NCBI RefSeq assembly: GCF_032854445.1
Contig: NC_088305.1
Span: 5,767,606 to 5,831,605, forward strand
From: Liolophura sinensis
Lineage: Eukaryota > Mollusca > Polyplacophora > Chitonida > Chitonidae
Direction: 5' to 3'
Length of the DNA: 64,000 nucleotides
Below are positions 44,916 through 56,425 of this stretch, piece by piece. The notes beneath the pieces are model-generated. The model saw only the letters and a program-made list of their open reading frames with translations, was not told where the DNA came from and searched no databases. A program made the position numbers and the translations under genes. Numbering within the stretch: the stretch's first letter is position 1; every line of letters begins with the position of its first letter.

Positions 44916-45794
44916 CACTACGTGCTCTGAGTGATGGTAAATTTGTTGTAGTTTGACAGATTTGTTCTGTATTTCCAACAGAATGTATTTGCCAGTTGTC
45001 CATAGGGTAATATCGTGCTTCTGTAACAAGATCTGCTCTACCATCACTCAAAAGAAAATGATAGTATGTTTCGCTTAACAGACTAGTTTTTACGGAGTAT
45101 AAGGTTTGTACTGATCATTTCAAGTTTGTGAAAGGCCTATGTTTGGATAACAAGCCTGAAGGTGAGCTCTGATCGCAGCGCCTTTTCTGCGATGCCAAGC
45201 AGGTGCTCGCTGTTGGTGGTCAAAGTGTTCCCACAGGCCGTGTAAATCAATTCCACAAATTAGCGGGAATAGCATCCGGCGCTGAGGGTGTTTATGAAGA
45301 CAAGACTATTAGGTCGTCAAGGTCTAGCGTCAAGGGAAATAAGAGGGCCATGGTAAAAGCTACAGCCCTGCTAGTACGGCAAGGACGCCAGAAAACGGCA
45401 TGCTAATTAAGTCTATACGTTCTGGGCTTTCGGTGGCAGCAATATTCGGATTTCTATGATTGGATTCGTTGGTGTTCAGAAGCGTACATAACTTAACGAC
45501 GATAAAAACGTGATCGGACGGCCAAATGGTACCGGTGAGATTCCAAACATGGCGACTTACGACAGCAACCGGTTGTGCTGGCGAGCGGATTGAATGCGCC
45601 AAGAACGCACATAATGCTGGCTACAATATATGGATGGGGATTTGGATATATGTTCGTATGACTAAGCAATTAGTGTAACATTAGTGTAATGTAAACATAA
45701 TGTGTATATAATGTATATGTATAAATATATACGTACATTTTATAACAAAATGAAATTGAAAGGACCTGTGCGGGCTGGGTAAGAATTTGGGCCA
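44916..45794. other. unassigned DNA; GC-richer block at 45160-45620
   Basis: The block has open frames on both strands (67 aa plus, 80 aa minus) with no domain I recognise. It may be a worn mobile-element piece. Confidence 0.35.
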
Positions 45795-46160
45795 TTTCAA
45801 TGAGTGAGTGAGTGAATGAGTGCTTGGGGTTTAACGTCGTACTTGACAATTTTTTAATCATATGACGACGAAGGAATCCTTAGAGTGCATGTAATGTGCC
45901 TCCTTGTTGTAGGACGGATTTCCACCGCTCTTTTATCTAGTGCTGTTTCAATGAGACGCCTTACCGAAAGCAAGTAAGGCGCCCCACACGAGCCATTATA
46001 CTGATACGGCTCCACTGGTCGTTGAACTACCTTCTTCATGCTGAATGCCAAGCGAGGAAATTACTTCCTCTTGTACGGTCTTAGGTGTGACTCGACCCAG
46101 GATTGACCCTGGATCTACCACTCCCGAAGCGGACGCTCTACCAACTGTGCTATTGAAATG
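45795..46160 (-). mobile_element. tRNA-derived SINE, family C (shares its tail with family B)
   Basis: On the minus strand the head is AGCACAGTTGGTAGAGCGTC, then CGCTTCGGGAG and the B-box-like region GGGTCAATCCTGGGTCGAGT. The body differs from family B, but the 3' end (AAGTACGACGTTAAACCCCA then AGCACTCATTCACTCACTCA) is the same. A shared tail suggests both families use the same LINE machinery. Confidence 0.8.
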
Positions 46161-47397
46161 CTACCATTCCAGTACTTGGTATGAACTCAACCTTTAAATG
46201 AAAAGACAACAAATAATACATTACCTTAGATACTTTTAGGAGAGGGATAGAAACAGGTCAATGTCCAAAGCCATTTTTTCTGACGTATATTTTGTCTAGT
46301 GCTGTTTATTCGCCAAAGAGCGCTATTTGCGAAAGCCAACTTGAAAGTTCAAGAGGAAATGCACCTCACTGCAAAAATGCCATGTATGCATGAGGCCCAA
46401 TCATTTTTGATTATTTAGTTTCAATGCAAAAACACATGCCCACCTCTTGATTTCCGTACATTATGGTTTTGGTTGCAGAGGATGATTTTGGTAAAAACTA
46501 GAAAAAAAAACCCACCCACATCTCCTCCGACGTTCACTTATGTGCCGCTATTAGCAACACCAACAATCCAGGTCCAAGGGGTTCAAATCCCGCTGTTTAG
46601 TTTTAACCAATTCTTTCATTTCTTAATTTCATTATTTTAAGGTGTTCTCTTTGTATTTTAAACTTCTTGCCTTTAAACTTCTTAGCTTTAATACAATAAG
46701 GGGCTTGGAGTTAAAGGTAATATGTGTCTAATTGTATCATGTGACTCGTTGAAAAGGTATATGAAACCTTTGCTGACACTTATTTACTGATCGCCTATCT
46801 CGCCGTGTTACAGATGCACAAATGACTCATTTTTCCTTTAGGAAGTTCTCACGTTCACACACGTTCATCGTTCGTCCACACTAAATTACTTTTTGTGAAA
46901 CTTTTTTCAGACGTCTGTGGCATAGTAAATGTGTAGTAAATATATTTGACTAACATTTTTTGACAGGTCACATGACACAGTAGGGCATTTTCACCTTGAG
47001 CGATAAAAAAGTTCGAGCTCGAGACTCCTCTATTACCAGAGAAAATGTGTGTCAATCCCAGTATACCATTCGCCGTGTTATAAAATACATGTGACGTCCA
47101 GCTATAGCCTAACACAATATTTGTACGTCCAACGAGTCCTCGTGATATCACATTTTCATGAAAATGTAACGGGGAACAATTCCTGCCAAAAGTCAATCGG
47201 ATTCAAGCTTTGTAATCTGTTGTCTTTTGGGTGACCTTTTGGGAGCTAATTGGTAATGTAATACTCATGTATTACAAAAGACTAGTGGTCAGTCCAGCTT
47301 GGACCCGAATCACCATTATGAGACAAAATGCACATGTACCTCATTGTGGTGTAAATATGTGACTTTAAGTTCAGCATACACCGGAGCTTAAAATTCA
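46161..47397. other. unassigned DNA
   Basis: No supported feature. Confidence 0.4.
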
Positions 47398-47680
47398 GCC
47401 CGTCGTGGCCGAGGGAATTAGCACGCCACCACCGCGCAATGACCCAGGTGCCTCTCACCAATGCGGTCGCTGTGAGTTCATTTCCAGCCCATGCTGCTTT
47501 CCTCTCCGGCCGTACGTGGGAAGGTCTTCCAGTAACCTGCGGATGGTCATGTGTTTCCCCCCGAGCTCTGCCAGGTTTCCTCCCACCATAATGCTGGCCG
47601 CCGTCGTATAAGTGAAATATATTTGAGTTCGGCGTAAAACACCAATCAAATAAATAAATAAATACATTAAATAAATAGTG
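47398..47680 (+). mobile_element. V-SINE, near full length
   Basis: Head CCCGTCGTGGCCGAGGGAAT, GTGAGTTCATTTCCAGCCCA, V-core CTGCGGATGGTCATGTGTTT, CACCATAATGCTGGCCGCCG, tail CAATCAAATAAATAAATAAA. It abuts the left end of the 47.7-kb duplication. Confidence 0.93.
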
Positions 47681-48624
47681 CGTCCGGTTGTAATGGATAA
47701 TGTATGATATTACAAGTAATGTCGATTCCAGCGGACTCGTAGTCGCTATTTCATTTACATGAAGACTTGTGACACGATGCAGTCATTGATTTGAGTTGAA
47801 TTGGGTGCTGACCTCTCGAAAATGCCGAGCTTTAGGCTAAGACCGCTCCAACAATCTCACAGTGCGTATTCCTACATGTATAGACATGCGTACTCACCAG
47901 ATGTAGTGCGTTTTACCCCATGTATTGACAAAATGTGGACACCGTCTGTGTGCAAGAAAGGGCCCTTGATCTAAATAGCTAAATGTACATCTGATCAACC
48001 GTACGTCTTTCTCAACATGACTGTTTTGGGAATCACGTGGACATTTTTGCCCTGTTCAATTGCCAAGTAATTTGGGCATTGACGCGGACTGTCTGGAAGA
48101 CATCAATACATCCGGGACACGGATGAATATTTAAACATGTCGAATGAATGTTACAACCGACCAAGTCTCGTGTAAGGGGTAAAGTGAGAACTTTTTTGTG
48201 TGATTTTCGGAGAAAATTGCTAGTTTTAATCTGGACTCTTATCTTGGTGAAGTCCCGAGAGACTTGACCGTATTACCACATGCTTGTGATGGAAGTCTGA
48301 CATCGCACGCCCATCCTCTTCTCACTTGCGATTATTTCTTTATAGTTTCTTTACCTTTGGGATTTGAGCAGACTGAATTAGGTAACAGAACATAGCAAAT
48401 TGGATCGCGTTTATTTCCTTTACCACTTTAAATAAGCAAAGGAGAGAACCTTTATGAAATCGAGCAGAACATTATCGTATCCGGTAGTGCTTCTCCGCTA
48501 TAGGCTTTCATGATGTCACAAGATAATGGAGGAGATTGCAAACCGAAAACTGATCATTTTTTGTACAGTTTCATTGGGCCTATGATGCCTGTCCTATAAT
48601 GAACTTTCAAACATGTTTATATGA

Positions 48625-48770
48625 AAGCCTCTGCGGATGGTCGTGGGTTTCCCCCGGGCTGTGCCCGGTTTCCTCCCACCATAATGCTGGCCGCCGTTGT
48701 ATAAGTGAAATATTCTTGAGTACGGCGGAAAAAACCCATCAAATAAATAAATAAATAAATAAATATAATA
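48625..48770 (+). mobile_element. V-SINE, 5'-truncated
   Basis: CTGCGGATGGTCGTGGGTTT through TATTCTTGAGTACGGCG and an AAATAAATAAATAAATAAAT tail. It sits between blocks B and C of copy 1 and is absent from copy 2, so it inserted after the duplication or was lost with rearrangement. Confidence 0.93.
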
Positions 48771-48971
48771 ACCTAAACTACGCGTAGTTTTCTCCATTAT
48801 CTTGATGCAGCCATGTAAATTAATAATCAGTTTTCATTCCTTATAAATGTTAATGGCGAACAGTTTGTTAACTTATTATTAATATTTAACCGATCACTAA
48901 ATATAGTGATCGGTTCAAACATTCACCGTTAAAACATTAAGGCATAAAAATGAGTTATTCGAGTGTGCTGT

Positions 48972-49085
48972 TGGGACGGTCGTCGGGGTGGGGGTGGGGG
49001 TTGTAGTGGGGATGGGGGGTGTTGGTGGAATGCTGAGGAGTGGTTGGATGGCGGGGGCTGGGAGGGGGGGGGGGGGCGAGGGGTC
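48972..49085. other. G-rich tract with G-quadruplex potential (plus strand)
   Basis: About 110 bp with more than ten runs of three or more G, including GGGTGGGGGTGGGGGTTG and a run of about 13 G near 49065. It interrupts block C; the matching place in copy 2 (around 50625) has only a short GGTCGGGGGATGCGGG. Confidence 0.85.
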
Positions 49086-49231
49086 ATTCGCTCCCAGGCA
49101 GTTCAACGTGAACATTCCCGCTCCACCAGTACTTGTATTTCTTTCAACTCACCTTACTTTTTATTTGCTGTTTACGTTCCGCCAAATGTCATTACCTGAT
49201 TCCCATTCTTAAACCAAAAAGCTATATATAT

Positions 49232-49312
49232 TACAGGGCCTCGCTGGATCAGACGAGAGCCTTACCTCGCTTTGACTGCCATGTTCTTGACCAATGGATT
49301 CGCGGGTTCGAA
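49232..49312 (+). mobile_element. tRNA-like SINE head, isolated
   Basis: GGCCTCGCTGGATCAGACGA with B-box-like CGCGGGTTCGAATCCAG. The duplicate at 50783-50850 keeps the first part but has lost the B box. No cloverleaf stem pairs, so it is not called a tRNA gene. Confidence 0.4.
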
Positions 49313-49589
49313 TCCAGATTACGTCGCTGTATTAAATCAAGCTGTTTCGTCTGTAATTTACAGTATTCCCGAGGTATATGTACACGTCACAGAATTTGCA
49401 CGTGTAGAAAAGACCCAATCTTGTAATAATGGAAACAATTAACCGAAAACATGCAGTACTCAGTTATTGCCCAAATATTATACATTTCAATTGCCTTAAC
49501 GTAACACTTTTTAATTTTAACCAAACACAGTCTATAAAATAAGTGTTTATCTGATCACATTTGGAATTTTGACTGAAAACAAGCCTTTG

Positions 49590-50870
49590 TGTACGAAAGG
49601 GGCCCTGATGCAGATAGCTAAATGTATATCTGATCTTCCATACATTTCTGTTTGCCTGGCCATTAGGTACGTCTTTCTCAACTTGGATGTTTAGCGAATC
49701 ACACGGACTACTTTTTTGTCCTGTTCAATTGCCAAGTGATCTGGGCATTGACACGGACTGTCTGGAAGACAATACATCCGGGACACGGATGAATGATTAA
49801 ACATGTCGAATGAATGTTACAGCCGACTAAGTCTCGTGCAACGGGTAAAGATTTTTTGTGTGATTTCCAGAGAAAATTGATAGATTTAATCCGGACTCTT
49901 ATCTTGGCGCAGCCCCGAGAGACAATAAAGGAGATTGCAAACCGAAAACTGATCATTTGTTATACAGTTCCATTGGGTTTACGATGTCTGTCTTATAATA
50001 AGCTTACAAACATGTTTGAATATAGGCTAACAGAGAAAAATGTGCTAGTTTTCTACATTCGGGCCATCGAGAAATTCCTCTTTGGCCAAGCGGTTGTGCA
50101 GATTTTATAGACTTATCATTTCCATTGCTTTTAGTTTTTACATAATGTATGAGGGTAGAACCGGTGCCGATTCTAGTCGAGTCGTAGTCGTTATTTCGTG
50201 TACACGATTTGTGACACGATGCAGTCAATGATTTGAGTTGACTTGGGTGTTGACCTCCCCAATATGCCGAGCTGTAGGCTATGACCCCTCCAACCTCCCC
50301 ACAGTGCGTATTCCTACATATGTACTTTGCATCACCAGATGTAGTGTGTTTTACCCCGTGGATTGACAAGGTGCGGACGGGTCATTGTCATTTTTATTGT
50401 CAGTGATAATCTAAACTACACGTGGCTTTCTCCATGTTCTTAACACGGCCAAATACATTAGTGATCAGTTCAGCGTACCGTGGACTTTGTCTCTCCAGTC
50501 GTCTTGTATTCATTTCTTATAAAGGTTAATGGCGAACCTTTTGTTCGCTCATTATTAATATTTTACCGATCACTAAATATACCGTTTAAACATTAAGGCG
50601 TCAATATGAGTTATACATGTGCGCGGTCGGGGGATGCGGGTCATCCACGCCCACGCATTTCAATGTGAACGTTCCTGCGCCACCAGTCCCCTTATTTCTT
50701 TCAACTCACCTGATTTTTTATTTGCTGTTTACGTTCCGCCAAATGTCACCATGTGATTCCCCTTCTTAAACCGAAAAGCTATATATCACGAGGCCTTGCT
50801 GGTTTAGACAATGAAGGCCCTACCTCGCTTCGACTGCCAGGCTGTTGACTAACAGAAAAATGTACTATAG
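49590..50870. repeat. diverged segmental duplication, copy 2 (blocks B-A-C)
   Basis: Block B' 49590-50030 (lacks about 260 bp present in copy 1 between GTCCCGAGAGACTTGACC and GGAGGAGATTGC), block A' 50150-50385 and block C' 50400-50870. A linking piece, TTTTCTACATTCGGGCCATC, recurs again at about 51630. Confidence 0.85.
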
Positions 50871-52514
50871 TCGATCTCTCTTAGCCAGCCGCCTATATTC
50901 AGCTCGTGTAAAATCAGTCATACTCGCCTTTAGACCCGTAACAACACAGGCGTAGATATACTGGAAGTTCATATTCCTGCAAGGAAAATAAAGTTAGAAC
51001 AATTTTTTAAGTCCATAAACTCGGTCTCGACAGAAAGAAATCATTGCCTCGGGTGATTATGGGTTAAGTAATTATTTGGAATCCAGTGGCAGGCTGGATA
51101 TTGGGCGGAGCACAACATATTTTGTCGGAGGGCGACACCATTTGGGAAGTTTAAACTTGAGGGAGCCTTTACATGGTAAAATGACGTCAATTCATTGAAG
51201 GACCCGTTTTTCACAATCAACATGTGAGAATGACCTCATTGACTATTAGGAAGGCCCCCCCCTGGATGTTAGAAAATTAAAGCGATGCGTCTGTTCGAAA
51301 AGACAGTGTAGGCTGTGTTACTATGTGGAATGTGCTCCGACTGCTTGTTGGTTCAGGCATTTTAAAACAAATTACTCTCAACGTCCATTATCCAGCATGC
51401 AACTTGGTTTTGAATAATTATGACGTCACCCGAAACAATGAGTTCTTTGTGTCGAAACCAAGCTGATGAAGGTTAACATTATGAATCAGAAAAAGTATTA
51501 TAACTGCATTTTCTTAGCAATAAATGGACGCTCAAAATATCAATGTGTATAGTATATGCAAGTTTGGTAACGAGTATGGTTGATTTTACAGACAGCTGAA
51601 TACAGGCGACTGGGTTAAAGAAATAGACTATAGCTTTCTACACCCGGGCCATCGAGAACTAACTAGCGTTAGTGCAGTTTTTATTAACTTTTCATTTTGG
51701 ATACTTTTACCTTTTTTTTTTTTTTTTGCTTAACCTTTTGAAACAAAGATTAGGAACCATTTTTATGCTGGTATGTTTCATTTCTTGGGTAATTCCAAAG
51801 TATCGATTACGGAAACGGATGTGAGCCCAGACTTCACCTATCCACCCCTCGTAACCCACATCCCCGACCTGCCACATCCCCCACTGGCTTGTCCGTTAAC
51901 AAAATCGCCAAAACATTTCTGAAGTTATTGTAAATTTAGTTGGAATCCATGTCACTTTGTGCATGAGATTGATTATTTTCTGTGGATACAAAGTACAATG
52001 TTTTATTCATATAGTATTTCAGCATTTTTTTAATATTGTTCACGTATGTTTCTTGATAATGCTCTTACTGCATGCCTCTAATCGGTATTTTCTAATCCAT
52101 TATTTGTATTTATTTGATTGTTAAAGTCGTACTCAAGAATTTCCAAGGTGGACGAAACTGGAGTTTCGATCATAAACAACTTACCTTTGGCAAGTTACAG
52201 ACAAACTTTTCCACAAATGGCACAGATATACAATCTCCAGATTGTAGTGTCATTGATGGCTTAGTTATTGTCACCAATGAGTGAGAGCGGGTGAAACCAC
52301 AAATTCCCTTTCCAAGACCGGGATTAAACTCGTACCGTGTATGTCCTAGCGATTGGATTTATTTATTTATTATATTTTATTTCCCCAAAAATTTAGTCGA
52401 ATCGGCAGCGAGAGCTCGATTCCAGCCTGCGATAGTATTGGCCAAGGGACCATCGCCTGTTGTCGAAGACAATTAACGCTAACATAAAAACATAAAATAG
52501 TCGGGTAGAAAAAA
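50871..52514. other. unassigned DNA with SINE-like scraps
   Basis: A diverged V-SINE-like piece lies near 52105-52350 (TTATTTGATTGTTAAAGTCG, CTCAAGAATTTCC, then ACCAATGAGTGAGAGCGGGT). A T-run lies at 51710-51727. No exon supported. Confidence 0.45.
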
Positions 52515-52995
52515 AAGTGCGAAAAGCTAGCTGTAAGTGTCAGAGTTGCCTTATAGATATATTTCAATTTTTTAAAGAGGAAAATGATACTTTAAAATAA
52601 TTTTGTATGGTGGGTATTTGGGACCACCTCTCTTGATATATATTGTCCCCACATAATAATGTTATAAAAGAGGATGTAACATATGCTTAATAAATATATT
52701 TTACAAGAATTTGGTCTTCACAGATAACAAACTTGTTCAACCTTGATTTTGATCATATTCACATTTTTAATATATATATTATATGGACATCACAACAATT
52801 TTGCATTCAAATAAATTTAATAAACATGCATTACATCGTATTTAGAAACAAGACAGTATATACCAAGACGTGGTCCCAAATACCCACCGCACAAACATAT
52901 TTTTGAATACCCTCTGTTCCTGAAAGAAAAAGTCGAGAAAAAAAATATATAAAAGAAAACACTTAGAAATAAGTTTTTACACCCTTTCATGTGAT
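52515..52995. mobile_element. foldback element, copy 2
   Basis: Left arm AGTGCGAAAAGCTAGCTGTA ... TTTGGGACCACCTCTCTTGA; right arm TACCAAGACGTGGTCCCAAA ... AATAAGTTTTTACACCC. Same layout and length as 42033-42505, with the arms better paired within each copy near the GGACCACCTC core. Confidence 0.75.
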
Positions 52996-53119
52996 TTCTC
53001 TTTCTACTTTAAAGAACTGGGGTTTTACAAGGTGATGAATGCCCAGATGGTTTTGTGCACGCATGGATTCATTTTCAACCATCCAAGAATTAAGCTGTTA
53101 GCAATTGCGCTGAAGCTGC

Positions 53120-53460
53120 AATCACACTGGCGTACATGCTGACGTTCCCTGAACAGAAAAACTGCGCTCTATAAACCCCGTTATCCGCTGGCATCTTTGC
53201 TTAGCGGGACTAGGCTGATTGAAGAAGACTACCATTTCCGTACGAGTGCTCTTGTTCAGGGAATCCCTGCTTATCCCGCTACGTTCACCATCGGGGCGAC
53301 TTCCGGTCAGACAGCCCATGGAGCGTGGGGAATTAAAAAAAGAGGTGTCCCGGTTATCTGTACACTCCCAGGTCCCGAAGACTCGCCTACTCCCCGGAGA
53401 AGTCAAGTCTTGGAGAAAGGCCAAACGCTGGGAAAATTTGGCCGTCACGTCTAATTGCAA
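53120..53460. other. GC-richer block open on both strands, unassigned
   Basis: Open frames of 112 aa (minus), 85 aa and 82 aa (plus) overlap. None shows a signal peptide, motif or splice context. Balanced composition contrasts with AT-rich neighbours, so it may be a worn coding or mobile-element fragment. Confidence 0.25.
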
Positions 53461-54417
53461 TCGTTAGATTGATCAGTGAGCTGGAGAGATCACGTGATCT
53501 CCTTCTGATGCGAACAGACGGACAGACCAACATGTATTCTTTGCTGATGAACAGTTAATGAATTTCTGTCCATAAAGTCCCAGAGACAAGATTATTTACA
53601 GTACCCAAAAAAGCATTATCTGTTGAAAATTAGAAACTATATGCAAGGGTTTATTTCAGTCATCCTTTTCGACTCTCTCTGGATAAACAACTGCAAATCG
53701 TTTGGATACGACAGGCTCCGGCATCACCAAGCGATCTTAGACTGAAGTCAAAATTTCAAATCACTTTAACATTGTTGTTTGTTACGCAACAAGGTCAAAA
53801 TATTGTTTGACAACGTAAATTCTGATTAAGTTATTGAAACACAAATGTCTGCTAAAATAACGGAAGGGAACATACCAAGTTTACTGAATGAAAGTTTCAC
53901 TTAAGTCTAAGATCGGTTCGTGATCCCGGGGTCAGGCGTACAAAAGTTGCGACGTCACGAGTTTACCGTCAGCTTTAAAACATGAAATAACTTACATTTA
54001 TGCACACAAACTTTACTCGGATGTATATAACTGTGTTCAATTGGCAATCCAGTCTTTAAACTAAAAACTCATATGCACTTTGTGTCACATGGGTGTCTTT
54101 GTAACATTAGACGGCCGGGCTTAAAATGATCTAAATATCAGGAATTTCGACAGTTATGATGTATACCGTGTGAACTGCGGTGGTCTTATCCCGTCCGGAC
54201 TGCCCACCCATTTACCCGCGAGGCGTTGGAGAAGTCAAAAGCCAATTAAATGCAGAAGTCAAATTTGGAGTCTAAAGCAGTTTTCTCCTACCTTGCAAAA
54301 TGTTCTTATCAGAATGCTCCAAAACATGACCCTACTACTAGACACAAGAACGGACAGAGATATTTAGAAAGGTTCAGGTGATCACTTAGTTAGGTGATCA
54401 GTTTATGTAGTTATTTA
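53461..54417. other. unassigned spacer
   Basis: No supported feature. Confidence 0.4.
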
Positions 54418-54525
54418 GTTTTCATTGGTGTTTTACGCCGTACTCAAGGATTTTTAACTTACACGACGGCGTTCAGCATTATGGTGGGAGGAAACCGAGC
54501 AGAACCCAGGGAACGATGATCAATT
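54418..54525 (-). mobile_element. V-SINE 3' fragment
   Basis: TTCATTGGTGTTTTACGCCG, ACTCAAGGATTTTTAACTTA, CATTATGGTGGGAGGAAACC, then it breaks off at the start of the 18-bp array. Confidence 0.88.
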
Positions 54526-54948
54526 AGGTACAGGTGATAAGCTTGGTAGGTGATCAGTTACGTGATAGGTGATCAGCTTGGTACGTGATCAGTTAGGTGA
54601 GTGGTCATTTAGGTGGGTGAGGTTAGGTTGGTGATCAGTTAGGTGTAGGTGATCAGTTAGGTGTAGGTGATCAGTTAGGTGTAGGGGATCAGTTAGGTAT
54701 AGGTGATCAGTTAGGTCGGTGAGTAATCAGTTAGGTGTAGGTAATCAGTTAGGTGTTGGTAATCAGTTAGGTATAGGTGATCAGTTAGGTATAGGTGATC
54801 AGTTAGGTATAGGTGATCAGTTAGGTGTAGGTGATCAGTTAGGTCGGTGAGTAATCAGTTAGGTGTAGGTAATCAGTTAGGTCGGTGAGTAATCAGTTAG
54901 GTGTAGGTAATCAGTTAGGTATAGGTGACCAGTTAGGTATAGGTGATC
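54526..54948. repeat. 18-bp tandem repeat, about 22 copies
   Basis: GGTGATCAGTTAGGTGTA with variants TATAGG, GTAATC and longer GGTCGGTGAGTAATC units. It fills the gap between a V-SINE fragment and the 5' end of a family-B SINE. Confidence 0.95.
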
Positions 54949-54949
54949 G

Positions 54950-55228
54950 GTTCTTCTAGCCTAATTGTTAGAGCGTCTGCCTCGAAGCCCAGAGAATCGG
55001 GATCAAACCGAGGTCAGGTCATGCCAAAAAAAACGAAAGAAAAAGGGCGGTACTTGCTGCCTCGCTTGACGCTCAGCGCTGAGAGGTTTGAGCGAAGGGA
55101 GCAGGACTGGTTGGCCTGGGGTCAGTATAACGTGACCAGGTGGGGTTTCATGTCTGGTGTCTTTGGCATGATACATGAGTCGCGGCAGCACTTTGGCGGC
55201 ATGGATTGGCCGTGCCACAAGAAGACAC
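54950..55228 (+). mobile_element. tRNA-derived SINE family B
   Basis: Head CTTCTAGCCTAATTGTTAGA, B box ATCGGGATCAAACCGAGG; body GCCTCGCTTGACGCTCAGCG, GACCAGGTGGGGTTTCATGT, CTTTGGCATGATACATGAGT, GCAGCACTTTGGCGGCATGG. Truncated at the 3' end. The 122-aa plus-strand frame is inside it and is not a gene. Confidence 0.87.
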
Positions 55229-55574
55229 AGTCTAAATATATCATTATCACAAAGATCGCACCTTTCAGGCCCCTGATTCTTTGCGCTGCAGTTATGTACC
55301 AATGTGGTTGACGATTGGTACGCGAATGTCTGTGTGCAGGCTTATATAGATCCAATGAAATACCGTTCGGTTCGTTTTTAAATCTGTTTCTGTCCCTCAG
55401 AACTACGCCTAAATGTACAGGCCTACAAGGTTTTGGTCATTATTCTTTTGGTACTCAATCTCCACGTTTCACTAGCTCCGTTGTTCGTATTTGTTTGGTT
55501 AGTGTATTCAAGAATATCTGACGTCAGATAGGTTTTTGAGTGGATTAACCCATCAACCTTCAGCAAGTAACTGA
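55229..55574. other. unassigned spacer
   Basis: No supported feature. Confidence 0.4.
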
Positions 55575-56097
55575 CAAACTAGTCGACGGCACATTCGCTC
55601 CGATATGATGTTGGAAATCACTCCAGTGCAACGATACATCCTTACATTTACTTTTCTTAAGAGTAGTGCCAGAGTTATGCAACCTCGCCCCTATCGACCT
55701 GTCGGTGTCTCCTTTGAGTGAGTAAGTAAGTGCTTGGGGTCTACTGTGTCTCCTTTGAAAGCACAGACCTCCGCAAATATACGCACTACAACTTTACCGA
55801 TCTTTATTCCATAGCAACCTACCCACTAGAGCAGCAGCACTCCTTCAAGAAAAGTAGATTTAAGGATGTAGGACTGCACCGTAGTGACTTCAAATCATAT
55901 CTGAGCGAAGATGCCGTCAAGGACTACTGACAAACATGCCACACGCATATTGGTGGATGGCAAGTTATACCCAGTTTACTTCATGTATATATACGACCAC
56001 GCAAAAGAACACTGCGAAGGCTTTCGGCCGCTCATTGTCACAATGCCCCGATACCAATGGAGACACGTGAAATATAGAGGATTAACTGTTTGCGGTT
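55575..56097 (+). pseudogene. decayed coding region of unknown family
   Basis: Frame 1 (55575-55717) is open and ends ...QPRPYRPVGVSF. A small insertion follows, then 55759-55924 is open (STDLRKYTHYNFTDLYSIAT ... SYLSEDAVKDY) to a TGA. After a one-base shift it stays open from 55925 to 56097 (DKHATRILVDGKLYPVYFMY ... MPRYQWRHVKYRG). The insertion is 28 bp (55718-55745) flanked by a 13-bp duplication, GTGTCTCCTTTGA; that 41-bp change accounts for the frame change. About 160 codons of former coding sequence are implied. The text looks protein-like (balanced, aromatic-rich), but I cannot name a family and no splice sites are seen. Confidence 0.45.
55718..55745 (-). mobile_element. 28-bp insertion resembling the SINE B/C tail
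   Basis: GTGAGTAAGTAAGTGCTTGG plus GGTCTACT resembles the terminal part of families B/C (GTGAGTGAATGAGTGCTTGG at 45800). It is bounded by 13-bp direct repeats at 55705-55717 and 55746-55758, a target-site duplication of an extremely 5'-truncated copy. Confidence 0.6.
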
Positions 56098-56221
56098 GAA
56101 ATTTTAAACACACTGCACCAATTTCTGCACACTTTATTTATGACTTTATTTGATTGCGTACAAAGCACTGCAGAGCTGGAAAGTTGCGTCGTATGTATGT
56201 ATGTACGTATGTATGTACGCA

Positions 56222-56425
56222 TGGTTATGTGATTGGGGCTACACGTCGGACTTAACCAGTTTTCAGTCATATGACGAGGAGTCATTATGTGTGTGTACCT
56301 ATACTGTGTGTTCTTGTGCCAGGAGGCTGCCGAAGACGCCATACATGACACCCCACCCAGTTACATGATACCTACCAGTCCTGATTCTTTCCTCTAACCT
56401 CTCAGTGCTGAGCGCCAATTAACCA
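56222..56425 (-). mobile_element. SINE family B, partial
   Basis: GGGGCTACACGTCGGACTTA, TTTTCAGTCATATGACGAGG, ACATGACACCCCACCCAGTT and CTCTCAGTGCTGAGCGCCA in reverse family order. The head is missing. Confidence 0.8.

Larger units (their letters stand above)
47695..49330. repeat. diverged segmental duplication, copy 1 (blocks A-B-C)
   Basis: Block A 47700-47950 (GTGACACGATGCAGTCATTG, ATGCCGAGCTTTAGGCTAAG); block B 47955-48620 (TTCAATTGCCAAGTAATTTG, ACATCCGGGACACGGATGAA, GAGATTGCAAACCGAAAACT); block C 48770-49330 (CCTAAACTACGCGTAGTTTT, TTAACCGATCACTAAATATA). All three recur in copy 2 in the order B-A-C. Confidence 0.88.

Noticed and set aside
45160-45620. Reverse transcriptase or endonuclease fragment
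   Set aside because: The minus-strand text has a faint SDH-like motif, but no further catalytic motifs of a LINE endonuclease could be found.
54943-55311. 122-aa plus-strand frame starting with an RAS-like motif
   Set aside because: It is the translation of a family-B SINE, including its tRNA-like head.
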